The notes under the pieces were generated by a model that was not told the DNA's origin, searched no databases, and worked only from the letters and a program-made list of their open reading frames with translations. Shown one piece after another: positions 21,329 to 30,219 of a stretch of 35,677 nucleotides of DNA. A program made the translations under genes and the position numbers. How positions within the stretch are numbered: the first letter of the stretch is position 1; each line of letters begins with the position of its first letter. Source of the DNA: Methylibium sp035476815 (GTDB lineage Bacteria; Pseudomonadota; Gammaproteobacteria; Burkholderiales; Burkholderiaceae_C); contig DATILD010000047.1 of NCBI GenBank assembly GCA_035476815.1, forward strand, positions 1 through 35,677. The letters are read 5' to 3'.

Positions 21329-21841
21329 ATGGCCCTGCTTCCGATCCTCCGCTACCCCGATCCCCGACTGCACAAGGTCGCGCGGCCCGTCGCCGCGGTC
21401 GACGAGCGCATCCGCCAGCTGGTCGACGACATGCTCGAGACCATGTACGGTGCGCAGGGCATTGGCCTGGCGGCCACCCAGGTCGACGTGCACGAGCGGG
21501 TCATCGTCATCGACATCTCCGACGACCGCGACCAGCCGCTGGTGCTGATCAACCCCGAGCTGGTGGCGCAGAGCGACGAGATGAGGCTCGGCGAGGAAGG
21601 CTGCCTGTCCGTGCCGCAGTACTACGACGAGGTGCCGCGCCATGCGCGTGTCACGGTCCGCGCGCTCGACCGCGGCGGACGCTCGCGCGACCTCGAGGCC
21701 GACGGCCTGCTGTCGGTGTGCATCCAGCACGAGATGGACCACCTGCTGGGCAAGGTGTTCGTCGAGTACCTGTCGCCGCTGAAGCGCGAGCGCCTGCGCA
21801 GCCGCATGCTCAAGCGGGCCCGCGAAGAGGCGCGCGCTTGA
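21329..21841 (+). CDS. def: Peptide deformylase
   Basis: Removes the formyl group from the initiator methionine of nascent proteins, using Fe2+ or Zn2+. The product has 170 residues with ATG at 21329. All three metal-site motifs are intact: GIGLAATQ (residues 44-51), EGCLSVP (90-96, ligand Cys92) and QHEMDHLLG (133-141, ligands His134 and His138, catalytic Glu135). Length is typical. Its stop overlaps the fmt start (TTGA), so the deformylase and the enzyme that makes formyl-Met-tRNA are translated together, as in most bacteria. Confidence 0.97.
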   Translation: MALLPILRYPDPRLHKVARPVAAVDERIRQLVDDMLETMYGAQGIGLAATQVDVHERVIVIDISDDRDQPLVLINPELVAQSDEMRLGEEGCLSVPQYYDEVPRHARVTVRALDRGGRSRDLEADGLLSVCIQHEMDHLLGKVFVEYLSPLKRERLRSRMLKRAREEARA

Positions 21842-22797
21842 GGCTGGCGTTCGCCGGCACGCCGGCGTTCGCGGCCGTCGCGCTCGAGCGGCTGCTCGCC
21901 GCCGGCTTCGACGTTCCGCTGGTCTTCACCCAGCCCGACCGGCCGGCCGGTCGCGGCATGAAGCTGCAGCCGTCGGCGGTCAAGGCGGTGGCGCTGGCGC
22001 ACGGCATTCCGGTGTGCCAACCCCAGGGGCTGCGGCTCGACGGCCGGTTCGCGGCCGAGGCCGCCGCGGCGCGCGCGGCGCTGCAGGCGGCCGACCTCGA
22101 CGCGATGGTGGTCGCCGCCTACGGCCTGATCCTGCCGGCCTGGGTGCTGGCGCTGCCGCGCCGTGGTTGCCTGAACATCCATGGCTCGCTGCTGCCGCGC
22201 TGGCGCGGCGCGGCGCCGATCCAGCGCGCGATCGAGGCCGGCGACGCCGAAAGCGGCATCACCATCATGCAGATGGACGAGGGCCTGGACACCGGCGACA
22301 TGCTGATGACCGAGCGCGAGACCATCCGCGCCGACGACACCACGGCCACGCTGCACGACCGCCTCGCGCTGCTCGGCGGCCGACTGATCGTCGAGGCGCT
22401 CGAGACCGCCGCCGGCGGCGCCCTGGTGGCCCGGCCGCAGCCGGTCGAGGGCGTGAGCTACGCGCACAAGATCGCCAAGTCCGAGGCGGCGATCGACTGG
22501 AGCCAGCCGGCGGCCGTGATCGAGCGCCGCGTGCGCGCCTTCGACCCCTTCCCCGGCGCCAGCTTGGAGTGCGCGGGCGAGACGCTGAAGCTCTGGCGTG
22601 CCGCTGTCGCACTCGGCGCAGGCCGGCCGGGTACCGTGTTGGCCGCTGGCGAGGGCCAGCTGCGCGTGGCCTGCGGCAGCGGGGCCCTCGACCTGCTGCA
22701 GCTGCAGCGCCCCGGTGGGCGGCGTGTCGCGGTGCGCGAGTTCCTGGCCGGTCACGCGGCGTTGCACGAGGGCGCGCGCCTCGGCGGCGCCGCTTGA
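21838..22797 (+). CDS. fmt: Methionyl-tRNA formyltransferase
   Basis: Formylates the initiator Met-tRNA with 10-formyl-tetrahydrofolate. The product has 319 residues, with a TTG start at 21838 that overlaps the def stop by 4 bp; the second residues RLAFAGTPAFAAVALERLL match the usual Fmt N-terminus, which supports this start over the many upstream codons in the same frame. The catalytic domain shows GLILPAWVL, GCLNIHGSLLPRWRGAAPIQ and MDEGLDTGDML, including the Asn-His-Asp catalytic set. The C-terminal tRNA-binding domain starts near VEGVSYAHKIAKSEAAIDW. It is the middle gene of def-fmt-htpX. Confidence 0.97.
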   Translation: MRLAFAGTPAFAAVALERLLAAGFDVPLVFTQPDRPAGRGMKLQPSAVKAVALAHGIPVCQPQGLRLDGRFAAEAAAARAALQAADLDAMVVAAYGLILPAWVLALPRRGCLNIHGSLLPRWRGAAPIQRAIEAGDAESGITIMQMDEGLDTGDMLMTERETIRADDTTATLHDRLALLGGRLIVEALETAAGGALVARPQPVEGVSYAHKIAKSEAAIDWSQPAAVIERRVRAFDPFPGASLECAGETLKLWRAAVALGAGRPGTVLAAGEGQLRVACGSGALDLLQLQRPGGRRVAVREFLAGHAALHEGARLGGAA

Positions 22798-22861
22798 ACT
22801 TCACTGCCTGAGCCGCATCTATCGCGGCGTGCCCCAGGGCACGCACCAGGAGACCGCGTCG

Positions 22862-23707
22862 ATGTTCAATCTGTTCAAGACTGCCGTGCTGATGGCCGCC
22901 ATCACGGCGCTGTTCATGGCCATCGGCTCGGTGCTGGGCGGCCGCCAGGGCATGGCGATCGCGCTGGTCGTCGCGCTCGGCATGAACTTCTTCAGCTACT
23001 GGTTCAGCGACAAGCTGGTGCTGCGCATGTACAACGCGCAGGAGGTCGACGCCAGCAGCGCGCCGCAGTTCTACCGCATGGTGGCCGAGCTGGCGCAACG
23101 CGCCGAGCTGCCGATGCCCAAGGTCTACCTGATCCAGGAGGACGCGCCGAACGCCTTCGCGACCGGCCGCAACCCGGCCCACGCCGCGGTCGCCGCGACG
23201 ACCGGCATCCTGCGCGTGCTGTCCGAACGCGAACTGCGCGGCGTGATGGCGCACGAGCTCGCGCATGTGAAGCACCGCGACATTCTGATCTCGACCATCA
23301 GCGCGACCATGGCCGGCGCGATTTCGATGCTGGCCAACTTCGCGATGTTCTTCGGCGGCCGCGACAGCGAAGGCCGGCCGGTGAACCCGATCGCCAGCAT
23401 CGCGGTGATGCTGCTCGCGCCGCTGGCCGCCAGCCTGATCCAGATGGCGATCAGCCGCGCCCGCGAGTTCGAGGCCGACCGCGGCGGCGCCGAGATCTCC
23501 GGCGACCCGCAGGCCCTGGCCAGCGCGCTGCAGAAGATCCACCACTACGCCCGCGGCACCCACCTCGAGGCGGCCGAGCGCCACCCCGAGACGGCGCAGA
23601 TGATGATCATGAACCCGCTGTCGGCCGGCGGGCTGCGCGGGCTGTTCAGCACCCACCCGTCGACCGAGGAGCGGGTCGCGCGCCTGCTGGCGATGGCCGG
23701 GCGCTGA
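22862..23707 (+). CDS. htpX: Membrane protease HtpX
   Basis: Zinc metalloprotease (281 residues) of the inner membrane that takes part in quality control of membrane proteins with FtsH. Two N-terminal helices (residues 5-24 and 31-46) are followed by the M48 domain. The zinc motif HELAH is at residues 131-135, and SRAREFEADRGGAE (about 198-211) supplies the third ligand. A hydrophobic pair at 143-164 and 176-197 follows the catalytic helix. The C-terminal FSTHPSTEERVARL is the usual family end. It starts 64 bp after fmt with AGGAG at 22847-22851 ahead of the ATG. The heat-shock link is known for the family; no heat-shock promoter was identified here. Confidence 0.96.
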   Translation: MFNLFKTAVLMAAITALFMAIGSVLGGRQGMAIALVVALGMNFFSYWFSDKLVLRMYNAQEVDASSAPQFYRMVAELAQRAELPMPKVYLIQEDAPNAFATGRNPAHAAVAATTGILRVLSERELRGVMAHELAHVKHRDILISTISATMAGAISMLANFAMFFGGRDSEGRPVNPIASIAVMLLAPLAASLIQMAISRAREFEADRGGAEISGDPQALASALQKIHHYARGTHLEAAERHPETAQMMIMNPLSAGGLRGLFSTHPSTEERVARLLAMAGR

Positions 23708-23774
23708 GCCCCCCGCGCGCTCAAGTCGCCGCGGCGGCGGCCGATAAGCAGGCGAACCCTTCCGCCTGCCCACC

Positions 23775-24152
23775 ATGCGCCCCGCCTTCGTCCTGCCGCT
23801 GATCCTTGCCGCCCTGCTGTCCGGCTGCGAGCTGCTCGGCGACTCGCCCGAGAAGCTGGCCGCCGCGAAGGAGGCCGACGGCAAGGCCATCGGCAGCGGC
23901 TGCCGCCATGCCGGCCGCGCCATCGAGGACTGCTACCAGCTCAACCCCAAGGCCCAGCGCGCCGCGGTGTTCGCCGGCTGGCGCGAGATGGACGAGTACA
24001 TGCGCGAGAACAAGCTCGAGGCGGTGGCGCCGGTGCTCGGCAAGCCGGTCGGCCGGCCCGCCGAGCCGGACGTCGCCGCGGCCGCCGCCGAGACGAGCGC
24101 GCCGGCCGCCGAACCCAAGCCCGCCGCCAAGGGCAAGGCCCACGGCGCCTGA
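23775..24152 (+). CDS. Small putative lipoprotein
   Basis: A 125-residue protein with a lipoprotein signal: MRPAFVLPLILAALLSGCEL, where Cys18 follows the lipobox LLSG. The mature part is short: a helical segment with two more cysteines (GSGCRHAGRAIEDCYQLNP), then GWREMDEYMRENKLEAVAPVLG and an Ala/Pro/Lys-rich tail that may reach the cell wall. No Asp at +2, so outer-membrane sorting is expected. Similar short lipoproteins occur across Burkholderiales without known function. It is 67 bp after htpX. Confidence 0.8.
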   Translation: MRPAFVLPLILAALLSGCELLGDSPEKLAAAKEADGKAIGSGCRHAGRAIEDCYQLNPKAQRAAVFAGWREMDEYMRENKLEAVAPVLGKPVGRPAEPDVAAAAAETSAPAAEPKPAAKGKAHGA

Positions 24153-24158
24153 TCCAGG

Positions 24159-24190
24159 CCGGCCATCGGCCGGCAGCCGGCCACGGCCGG
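24159..24190. other. Tandem palindromes upstream of azlC
   Basis: CCGGCC-ATC-GGCCGG (24159-24173) and CCGGCC-AC-GGCCGG (24177-24190) are near-identical palindromes 18 bp apart centre to centre. They lie between the lipoprotein stop and azlC, directly before a possible -10 (GACAAT, 24194-24199). They could end the upstream transcript or be an operator for azlCD. Confidence 0.45.
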
Positions 24191-24205
24191 TGGGACAATC
24201 GCGCC

Positions 24206-24982
24206 ATGCCGGCCCGGTTCCTGCGCGCCACCCTCACCCACCCTTCCTGCCGCGCCGGGCTGCGCGACATGGCCGGCGTCTCGCTGGGCATTGCCGCCTG
24301 GGGCCTGGTCACCGGCGTCGCGATGGTCAAGGGCGGCTTGCCGGTCTGGATGGCGCTGCTGATGACCTTCACGGTGTTCGCCGGCAGCGCGCAGCTCGCG
24401 GTGGTGCCGCTGATGGTGCTCGGCGCGCCGGTGTGGGTGATCTGGGCCACCGCCTTCTGCGTCAACCTGCGCTTCGTGATCTTCAGCGCGCAGTGGCGGC
24501 CCTATTTCATGCGCTTCCCGCTGCGCGCACGGCTGGCCTTCGGCTACGTGGCCGGCGACATCAACTATGTGCTGTTCATGAAGCGCTACGCCGAGCCGCC
24601 GGCGCCGGGCGAGGCGCCCGAGGGCCAGATCGAGTACTTCTGCGGCTCGGTGACGGCCAACTACCTGGCCTGGCAGCTGCCGTCGGTGCTCGGCATCCTG
24701 CTGGCCGACGTGGTGCCGACGGCGTGGGGCCTGGGCTTTGCCGGCACGCTGGCGCTGCTGGGCCTGACCTATGCGCTGGTGTCCGATCGCGCGACGCTGC
24801 TGGCCGCCGTGGTGGCCGCGGCGGCGGCGGTGGCGGCGTTCGCGCTGCCCTTCAAGCTCTACATCGTGGTGGCGATCGCCGCGGCGGTCTGCGTCGGCCT
24901 GCTGATCGACGGCGGCGGCGATGCCGGCCGGCGGCTGAAGCGCGAATTCGGCCGCCTCGGCCTCGCGAGGGGCGCCGCATGA
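24206..24982 (+). CDS. azlC: AzlC family branched-chain amino acid exporter, large subunit
   Basis: Large membrane subunit of the AzlCD (LIV-E) type exporter for branched-chain amino acids and analogues. The product has 258 residues and about seven or eight hydrophobic segments. Family signatures are GVSLGIAAWGLVTGVAMVKGG near the start (the usual xxPLGIAfGxl motif region), FTVFAGSAQLAVVPLM and AFCVNLRFVIFSAQWRPYF. Its stop overlaps the ATG of azlD (ATGA). No Lrp/AsnC-type regulator gene is next to it, so control is unknown. Substrate is inferred from the family; some AzlC proteins carry other amino acids. Confidence 0.92.
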   Translation: MPARFLRATLTHPSCRAGLRDMAGVSLGIAAWGLVTGVAMVKGGLPVWMALLMTFTVFAGSAQLAVVPLMVLGAPVWVIWATAFCVNLRFVIFSAQWRPYFMRFPLRARLAFGYVAGDINYVLFMKRYAEPPAPGEAPEGQIEYFCGSVTANYLAWQLPSVLGILLADVVPTAWGLGFAGTLALLGLTYALVSDRATLLAAVVAAAAAVAAFALPFKLYIVVAIAAAVCVGLLIDGGGDAGRRLKREFGRLGLARGAA

Positions 24983-25317
24983 ACCTGGCCACCGGCGAAT
25001 TCCTGCTGACGATCCTGGGGCTGACCGTGATCACCGTCGTGACGCGCTCGTTCTTCTTCCTGTCCGAGCGCGAGCTGGTGCTGCCCGACTGGGTCAAGCG
25101 CGGGCTGCGCTACGCGCCGCTGGCCGCGCTGGCGGCGGTGGTCGCGCCCGAGATCCTGATGAGCCAGGGCCGGCTGGTGGCCGAGCCCTGGTTCGACGCC
25201 CGCTTCCATGCCGCCGCCGCGGCGACGGCGTACTACTTCTGGCGCCGCGGCATCCTCGGCACCATCCTGACCGGCATGGCGGTGCTGCTGGTGCTGCGGC
25301 TCGGCCTCGGCTGGTAG
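24979..25317 (+). CDS. azlD: AzlD family small subunit
   Basis: Partner subunit of AzlC (112 residues). Three to four hydrophobic stretches are visible: FLLTILGLTVITVVTRSFFF, LRYAPLAALAAVVAPEIL, and the pair around AAAAATAYYFWRR and ILTGMAVLLVLRLGLGW. The central ALRYAP-like motif (LRYAPLAALAAVVAPEIL) is the family hallmark. The ATG overlaps the azlC stop by 4 bp, ensuring equal translation. The next gene, pgk, starts 49 bp downstream and is probably a separate unit. Confidence 0.92.
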   Translation: MNLATGEFLLTILGLTVITVVTRSFFFLSERELVLPDWVKRGLRYAPLAALAAVVAPEILMSQGRLVAEPWFDARFHAAAAATAYYFWRRGILGTILTGMAVLLVLRLGLGW

Positions 25318-25366
25318 CGGCCGCGCCGGCGGCACCCCTCGATTCCCATCCTTTCGGAGTCCGTCC

Positions 25367-26560
25367 TTGAAGGTTCTGCGCTTCACCGATCTCGTTCAAC
25401 AGGGCCGCGTCGCCGGCCAGCGCGTGTTCATCCGCGCCGACCTCAACGTGCCGCAGGACGACGCCGGCGACATCACCGAGGACACCCGCATCCGCGCCTC
25501 GGTGCCCTGCATCCAGATGGCGCTGGACGCCGGCGCCGCGGTGATGGTGACCTCGCACCTCGGCCGCCCGACCGAGGGGGAGTTCAAGGCGGAGGACTCG
25601 CTCGCGCCGGTGGCGCGCCGGCTGGCCAAGCTGCTCGACCGCAAGGTGCCGCTGCTGCGCGACTGGGTCGACGGCGTCGAGGTCGCGCCCGGCGAGCTGG
25701 TGCTGCTGGAGAACTGCCGCGTCAACAAGGGCGAGAAGAAGAACGACGAGGTGCTGGCGCGCAAGATGGCGGCGCTGTGCGACATCTTCGTGCACGACGC
25801 CTTCGGCACCGCGCACCGCGCCGAGGCCTCGACCTACGGCATCGCGCAGTTCGCGCCGATCGCCTGCGCCGGGCCGCTGCTGGCGGCCGAGATCGACGCG
25901 ATCACCAAGGCGCTGAAGAACCCGAAGCGGCCGCTGGTCGCGATCGTCGCCGGCTCGAAGGTGAGCACCAAGCTCAGCATCCTGAAGTCGCTGGCCGCCA
26001 ACGTCGACCAGCTGATCGTCGGCGGCGGGATCGCCAACACCTTCATGCTCGCGGTCGGTCTGCCGATCGGCAAGTCGCTGGCCGAGCCCGACCTGATCGG
26101 CGAGGCGCGCGCGATCATCGAGATGATGAAGGCCCGCGGCGCCGCGGTGCCGATCCCGGTCGACGTGGTGGTGGCCGACGAGTTCTCGGCCCTGGCGCGC
26201 GCCAACAAGGTGGCGGCGGCCGAGGTGCGGCCCGACGACCTGATTCTGGACATCGGTCCGCGCACTGCGGCCGAGCTGGCCGGCATCATCGCCCGCGCCG
26301 GCACGGTGGTGTGGAACGGGCCGATGGGCGTGTTCGAGTACGACCAGTTCGCCGGTGGCACGCGCACGCTGGCCGCGGCGATCGCGCATTCGCCGGCCTT
26401 CAGCATCGCCGGCGGCGGCGACACCCTGGCCGCGATCGCCAAGTACGGCATCGAGAAGGACATCGGCTACATCTCGACCGGCGGCGGCGCCTTCCTCGAG
26501 GTGCTGGAGGGCAAGACGCTGCCGGCCTTCGCGATCCTGCAGGCGCGTGCCGCTGAGTGA
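25367..26560 (+). CDS. pgk: Phosphoglycerate kinase
   Basis: Catalyses 1,3-bisphosphoglycerate + ADP to 3-phosphoglycerate + ATP in glycolysis, reversibly. The product has 397 residues from a TTG start at 25367, with CGGAG at 25354-25358 ahead. Motifs in order are FIRADLNVPQDD, HLGRPT (substrate-binding His-Arg), ENCRVNKGEKKND, FVHDAFGTAHRAEAST, GSKVSTKLSIL, NGPMGVFEYDQFAGGT and IAGGGDTLAA, followed by YISTGGGAFLEVLEGKTLPA. All are standard and complete. pyk starts 46 bp downstream, giving the pgk-pyk(-fba) cluster seen in many betaproteobacteria. Confidence 0.98.
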   Translation: MKVLRFTDLVQQGRVAGQRVFIRADLNVPQDDAGDITEDTRIRASVPCIQMALDAGAAVMVTSHLGRPTEGEFKAEDSLAPVARRLAKLLDRKVPLLRDWVDGVEVAPGELVLLENCRVNKGEKKNDEVLARKMAALCDIFVHDAFGTAHRAEASTYGIAQFAPIACAGPLLAAEIDAITKALKNPKRPLVAIVAGSKVSTKLSILKSLAANVDQLIVGGGIANTFMLAVGLPIGKSLAEPDLIGEARAIIEMMKARGAAVPIPVDVVVADEFSALARANKVAAAEVRPDDLILDIGPRTAAELAGIIARAGTVVWNGPMGVFEYDQFAGGTRTLAAAIAHSPAFSIAGGGDTLAAIAKYGIEKDIGYISTGGGAFLEVLEGKTLPAFAILQARAAE

Positions 26561-26606
26561 CATCGCGAGCGCCGATACTCGGCCGACTGCCCGAAAGAAC
26601 AACACC

Positions 26607-28037
26607 ATGCAACGCGCCACCAAGATCGTCGCCACCCTCGGCCCCGCCTCGTCCACGCCGGAAATCCTCGAGCGCATGATCCGCGCCGGTGTCGACGTCG
26701 TGCGGCTCAACTTCTCGCATGGCAAGGCGCAGGACCACATCGATCGTGCGACCCTCGTGCGCGAGGTGGCGCGCAAGGCCGGCAAGGAGGTCGCGATCAT
26801 GGCCGACCTGCAGGGCCCGAAGATCCGCGTCGGCAAGTTCGCCGACGGCAAGGTGATGCTCGAGCCCGGCGCGCCCTTCGTGCTGGACGCGGCGCGCGCC
26901 GAGCCGGGCGACGTGCGCGCGGTCGGCCTGGACTACAAGTCGCTGCCGCGCGACGTGAGGGCCGGCGACACGCTGCTGCTCAACGACGGCCTGATTGTGC
27001 TCACGGTCGACAAGGTGCTCGGCGACGCGGTGCACACGACGGTCAAGGTCGGCGGCGAGCTGTCCAACAACAAGGGCATCAACAAGCAGGGCGGCGGCCT
27101 CACCGCGCCGGCGCTGACCGCCAAGGACATGGAGGACATCAAGACCGCGATGGCCTTCCAGTGCGAGTACCTCGCGGTCAGCTTCCCGAAGAACGCCACC
27201 GACATGGAGCTGGCGCGCCAGCTCGCCAACGTGGCCGGCGAGCCCTACCGCCACAAGCCGGCGCTGATCGCCAAGATCGAGCGCAGCGAGGCCATTCCCG
27301 TGCTCGACCAGATCCTGCGTGCCAGCGACGGCATCATGGTGGCGCGCGGCGACCTCGCGGTCGAGGTCGGCAACGCCGCAGTGCCGGCGCTGCAGAAGCG
27401 CATGATCAAGATGGCGCGCGAGATGGACAAGGTCGTCATCACCGCGACGCAGATGATGGAGTCGATGATCGTCAACCCGGTGCCCACGCGCGCCGAGGTC
27501 AGCGACGTCGCCAACGCGGTGCTCGACGGCACCGATGCGGTGATGCTCAGCGCCGAGACGGCCGCCGGCAAGTACCCGGTCGAGACCATCGAGCAGATGG
27601 CCGCGATCGCCCAGGCCGCCGAGGCGGCCGAGGACGTGACGCTCGACGCTGACTTCACCCACCGCGCCTTCACGCGCATCGACCAGAGCATCGCGATGGG
27701 CGCGCTGTTCACCGCCCACCACCTGGGCTGCCGGGCGATCGTCGCGCTGACCGAATCGGGTTCGACCGCGCTGTGGATGAGCCGCCACAAGATCCACGTG
27801 CCGATCTACGGCCTGACCTCGCAGGTCACCAGCCAGCGCCGCATGGCGCTGTTCCGCAACGTGCGCCCGCTGCTGATGCCGCTGTATGCCGACCGCGACG
27901 AGGCGCTCGCCGAGGCGGAGGCGCTGCTGGTCGCCGGCGGCGTGCTCAGGACCGGTGATACCTACGCCATCACCGTCGGCGAACCGATGGGCCACCCGGG
28001 CGGCACCAACATGCTCAAGGTCTGCCGGGTCGGGTGA
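26607..28037 (+). CDS. pyk: Pyruvate kinase
   Basis: Converts phosphoenolpyruvate + ADP to pyruvate + ATP, the last step of glycolysis. The product has 476 residues; ATG 26607 opens with RATKIVATLGPASST, the normal N-terminus. Substrate and metal motifs are VVRLNFSHG, ADLQGPKIRVG, IAKIERSEAI, GIMVARGDLAVEVG, TATQMMESMIVNP and DGTDAVMLSAETAAGKYP. The C-terminal domain ends with GGTNMLKVCRVG. All catalytic residues appear intact. It converges with the DUF481 gene, whose stop is 15 bp downstream on the other strand. Confidence 0.98.
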   Translation: MQRATKIVATLGPASSTPEILERMIRAGVDVVRLNFSHGKAQDHIDRATLVREVARKAGKEVAIMADLQGPKIRVGKFADGKVMLEPGAPFVLDAARAEPGDVRAVGLDYKSLPRDVRAGDTLLLNDGLIVLTVDKVLGDAVHTTVKVGGELSNNKGINKQGGGLTAPALTAKDMEDIKTAMAFQCEYLAVSFPKNATDMELARQLANVAGEPYRHKPALIAKIERSEAIPVLDQILRASDGIMVARGDLAVEVGNAAVPALQKRMIKMAREMDKVVITATQMMESMIVNPVPTRAEVSDVANAVLDGTDAVMLSAETAAGKYPVETIEQMAAIAQAAEAAEDVTLDADFTHRAFTRIDQSIAMGALFTAHHLGCRAIVALTESGSTALWMSRHKIHVPIYGLTSQVTSQRRMALFRNVRPLLMPLYADRDEALAEAEALLVAGGVLRTGDTYAITVGEPMGHPGGTNMLKVCRVG

Positions 28038-28052
28038 GGCCGCGCGGCGGCG

Positions 28053-28811
28053 TCAGTCGACGCGGTAGGACACCCCGGTGACGAACAGTGCGTCGCCCCG
28101 TTCGAAGCCCGTACCCGGGTCGGCGGTGTAGCGGTAGGACAGCCCGACCGTCAGGCTCAGCGTGCGGTTGATCGCGACCGCGAGGTTGGATTCGAGCACC
28201 GCGCGGTAGTCGCCGAGGTCGCGCAGGTTCGCCTGCAGCCCGATCTTCTGCTGCCAGGCCGTGCTGCGGCTCAGCTGGCGGCGCGACTCCTCGGCCAGGA
28301 CCAGCTCGGCGCGCCCGTAGCGCATGCGCGTCTGTCCGTCGACCTCGGTCGCGACGACGTAGCGGTCGCGCGCGTAGCCGAGGCCCGCGGTCAGGTCCCA
28401 GAAGCCGTCGTCGTCGCGCGCGAGGTGGTAGCCGGCGCCGCTCGCCACCGAGGCACGGCTGGACAGGTTCGCGGGCCGGTCGCGCAGCAGCTCGCCGCTG
28501 CCGAACGCGAACCAGCGCGCGTTCAGGTCGCGGTTGTACTGGCTCGCGAGCGAGAACCGCTCGCCGGTCGTCATGCCGGCGCTGCGCGCATACAGCGCAC
28601 GCGCGGCCGCCGTCCACTTGTCGCTCACGGTGGCGCGCGCGCTGTCGATGCTCAGGTTGAGGCTGGCCGTGTCACTGTTGCCCGAAGCCACGCTGGCGCC
28701 GGCGCCGAGCAGGTGGCGCCAGCGACCGTCGGGTTCGATCGGCACTTGGGCAGCGGCCACCGCGCAGGCCGAGCCGACCAGCAGACCGCAGGCACGGGGG
28801 ATCAGTCGCAT
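28053..28811 (-). CDS. DUF481 outer-membrane beta-barrel protein
   Basis: A 252-residue protein; ATG 28811 is followed by a signal peptide (RLIPRACGLLVGSACAVAAA). The mature part has about a dozen alternating beta strands with aromatic ends, for example HLLGAGASVASGNSDTASLNL, AGYHLARDDDGFWDLTAGLGY and TLSLTVGLSYRY, ending in VTGVSYRVD as expected for an outer-membrane barrel. The opening GASVASGNSDTASLNLS is the DUF481 hallmark. Ligand or substrate is unknown. It sits alone on the minus strand between pyk and fba. The Shine-Dalgarno is weak (GGCGAG immediately before the ATG). Confidence 0.85.
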   Translation of the reverse strand: MRLIPRACGLLVGSACAVAAAQVPIEPDGRWRHLLGAGASVASGNSDTASLNLSIDSARATVSDKWTAAARALYARSAGMTTGERFSLASQYNRDLNARWFAFGSGELLRDRPANLSSRASVASGAGYHLARDDDGFWDLTAGLGYARDRYVVATEVDGQTRMRYGRAELVLAEESRRQLSRSTAWQQKIGLQANLRDLGDYRAVLESNLAVAINRTLSLTVGLSYRYTADPGTGFERGDALFVTGVSYRVD

Positions 28812-28970
28812 CTCGCCGGGGGATCGTGCACAGGGGGCAGCGGGGGCGGCAGCGGCCCAGGCCGTCGTCAGCACCCGCCGCCGCGACTCTAGGACGCGGC
28901 CGCCGCGTGCCGCGTCGGCGCGGATGAAACCGCAGCGTGCCGCTGCGACATTCCGGCCGGCGCCGCACCG

Positions 28971-28976
28971 TAAAAT
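28971..28976 (+). promoter_or_regulatory. Putative -10 box upstream of fba
   Basis: TAAAAT (five of six matches) stands 102 bp before the fba start in an otherwise very GC-rich 266-bp gap between the divergent DUF481 and fba genes. No clear -35 was found. The remaining gap holds no gene that I can support. Confidence 0.35.
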
Positions 28977-29077
28977 CATTCTTCGTCCTTGCGCGAGCGC
29001 GCGGTGACCGTCCCGGCTGCCGTCGCGGCGGGCGGCTGCGCCGCGGCTCGTGCCCTCCGTCACTGCCGAGGTCCGCC

Positions 29078-30142
29078 ATGCCCCTTGTTTCCATGCGCCA
29101 GCTGCTCGACCACGCCGCCGAGCAGGGTTACGGCATCCCCGCCTTCAACGTCAACAACCTCGAGCAGGTGCAGGCGGTGATGGCTGCCGCCCACGAGGTC
29201 GGCGCGCCGGTGATCCTGCAGGCCAGCGCCGGCGCCCGCAAGTACGCCGGCGAGCCCTTCATCAAGCACCTGATCTCGGCCGCCGTCGAGACCTGGCCGC
29301 ACATCCCGCTGGTGATGCACCAGGACCACGGCCAGAGCCCGGATGTCTGCCAGGGCGCGATCGACCTCGGCTTCAGCTCGGTGATGATGGACGGTTCGCT
29401 GCAGGCCGACGGCAAGACCATCGCCAGCTACGACTACAACGTCGATGTCACCCGCAAGGTGGTGGACATGGCGCATGCGCTCGGCGTCACCGTCGAGGGC
29501 GAGCTCGGCTGCCTGGGCTCGCTCGAAACGATGAAGGGCGACAAGGAGGACGGCCACGGCACCGAGGCCACGATGACGATGGAGCAGCTCCTCACCGACC
29601 CCGAGGAGGCCGCCGACTTCGTCAAGCGCACCCAGCTCGACGCGCTGGCGATCGCGATCGGCACCAGCCACGGCGCCTACAAGTTCACCCGCAAGCCCAC
29701 CGGCGACATCCTGGCGATCGGCCGCATCAAGGAGATCCACCGCCGCATCCCCAACACCCATCTGGTGATGCACGGCAGCTCCAGCGTGCCGCAGGACCTG
29801 CTGGCCGAGATCCGCAAGTACGGCGGCGACATGAAGGAGACCTACGGCGTGCCGGTGGCCGAGATCCAGGAGGCCATCAAGTACGGCGTGCGCAAGATCA
29901 ACATCGACACCGACATCCGGTTGGCGATGACGGCGGCGATCCGCAGGTTCATGGCCGAGAATCCGAGCAAGTTCGACCCGCGCGAGTATCTGAAGCCCGC
30001 CACCGCCGCGGCCAAGGCCATCTGCAAGCAGCGTTACCTCGAGTTCGGCTGCGAGGGCCAGGCCGGCAAGATCAAGGCCGAGACGCTGTCCGTCGTGGCG
30101 GCCAAGTACGCGAAGGGCGAGTTGGCGCAACTGGTGCACTGA
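29078..30142 (+). CDS. fba: Class II fructose-1,6-bisphosphate aldolase
   Basis: Zinc-dependent aldolase that cleaves fructose 1,6-bisphosphate to dihydroxyacetone phosphate and glyceraldehyde 3-phosphate. The product has 354 residues, the long class IIB-type form seen in Burkholderiales. Motifs are GIPAFNVNNLEQVQA near the N-terminus, VMHQDHGQSPD (metal and catalytic Asp), VEGELGCLGSLE, IAIGTSHGAYKF (metal His), MHGSSSVP and KINIDTDIRLAMT. All key residues are present. The start ATG 29078 has GAGG at 29068-29071. It is downstream of pgk and pyk but separated by the oppositely oriented DUF481 gene, so it has its own promoter. Confidence 0.97.
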   Translation: MPLVSMRQLLDHAAEQGYGIPAFNVNNLEQVQAVMAAAHEVGAPVILQASAGARKYAGEPFIKHLISAAVETWPHIPLVMHQDHGQSPDVCQGAIDLGFSSVMMDGSLQADGKTIASYDYNVDVTRKVVDMAHALGVTVEGELGCLGSLETMKGDKEDGHGTEATMTMEQLLTDPEEAADFVKRTQLDALAIAIGTSHGAYKFTRKPTGDILAIGRIKEIHRRIPNTHLVMHGSSSVPQDLLAEIRKYGGDMKETYGVPVAEIQEAIKYGVRKINIDTDIRLAMTAAIRRFMAENPSKFDPREYLKPATAAAKAICKQRYLEFGCEGQAGKIKAETLSVVAAKYAKGELAQLVH

Positions 30143-30219
30143 GCGCGGGCCGGGCCTCGGCCGGGATGCAAACCTTTACAGCGTGACCGTCAGCGCGTCT
30201 CTTGATACAAACCGAAGCA

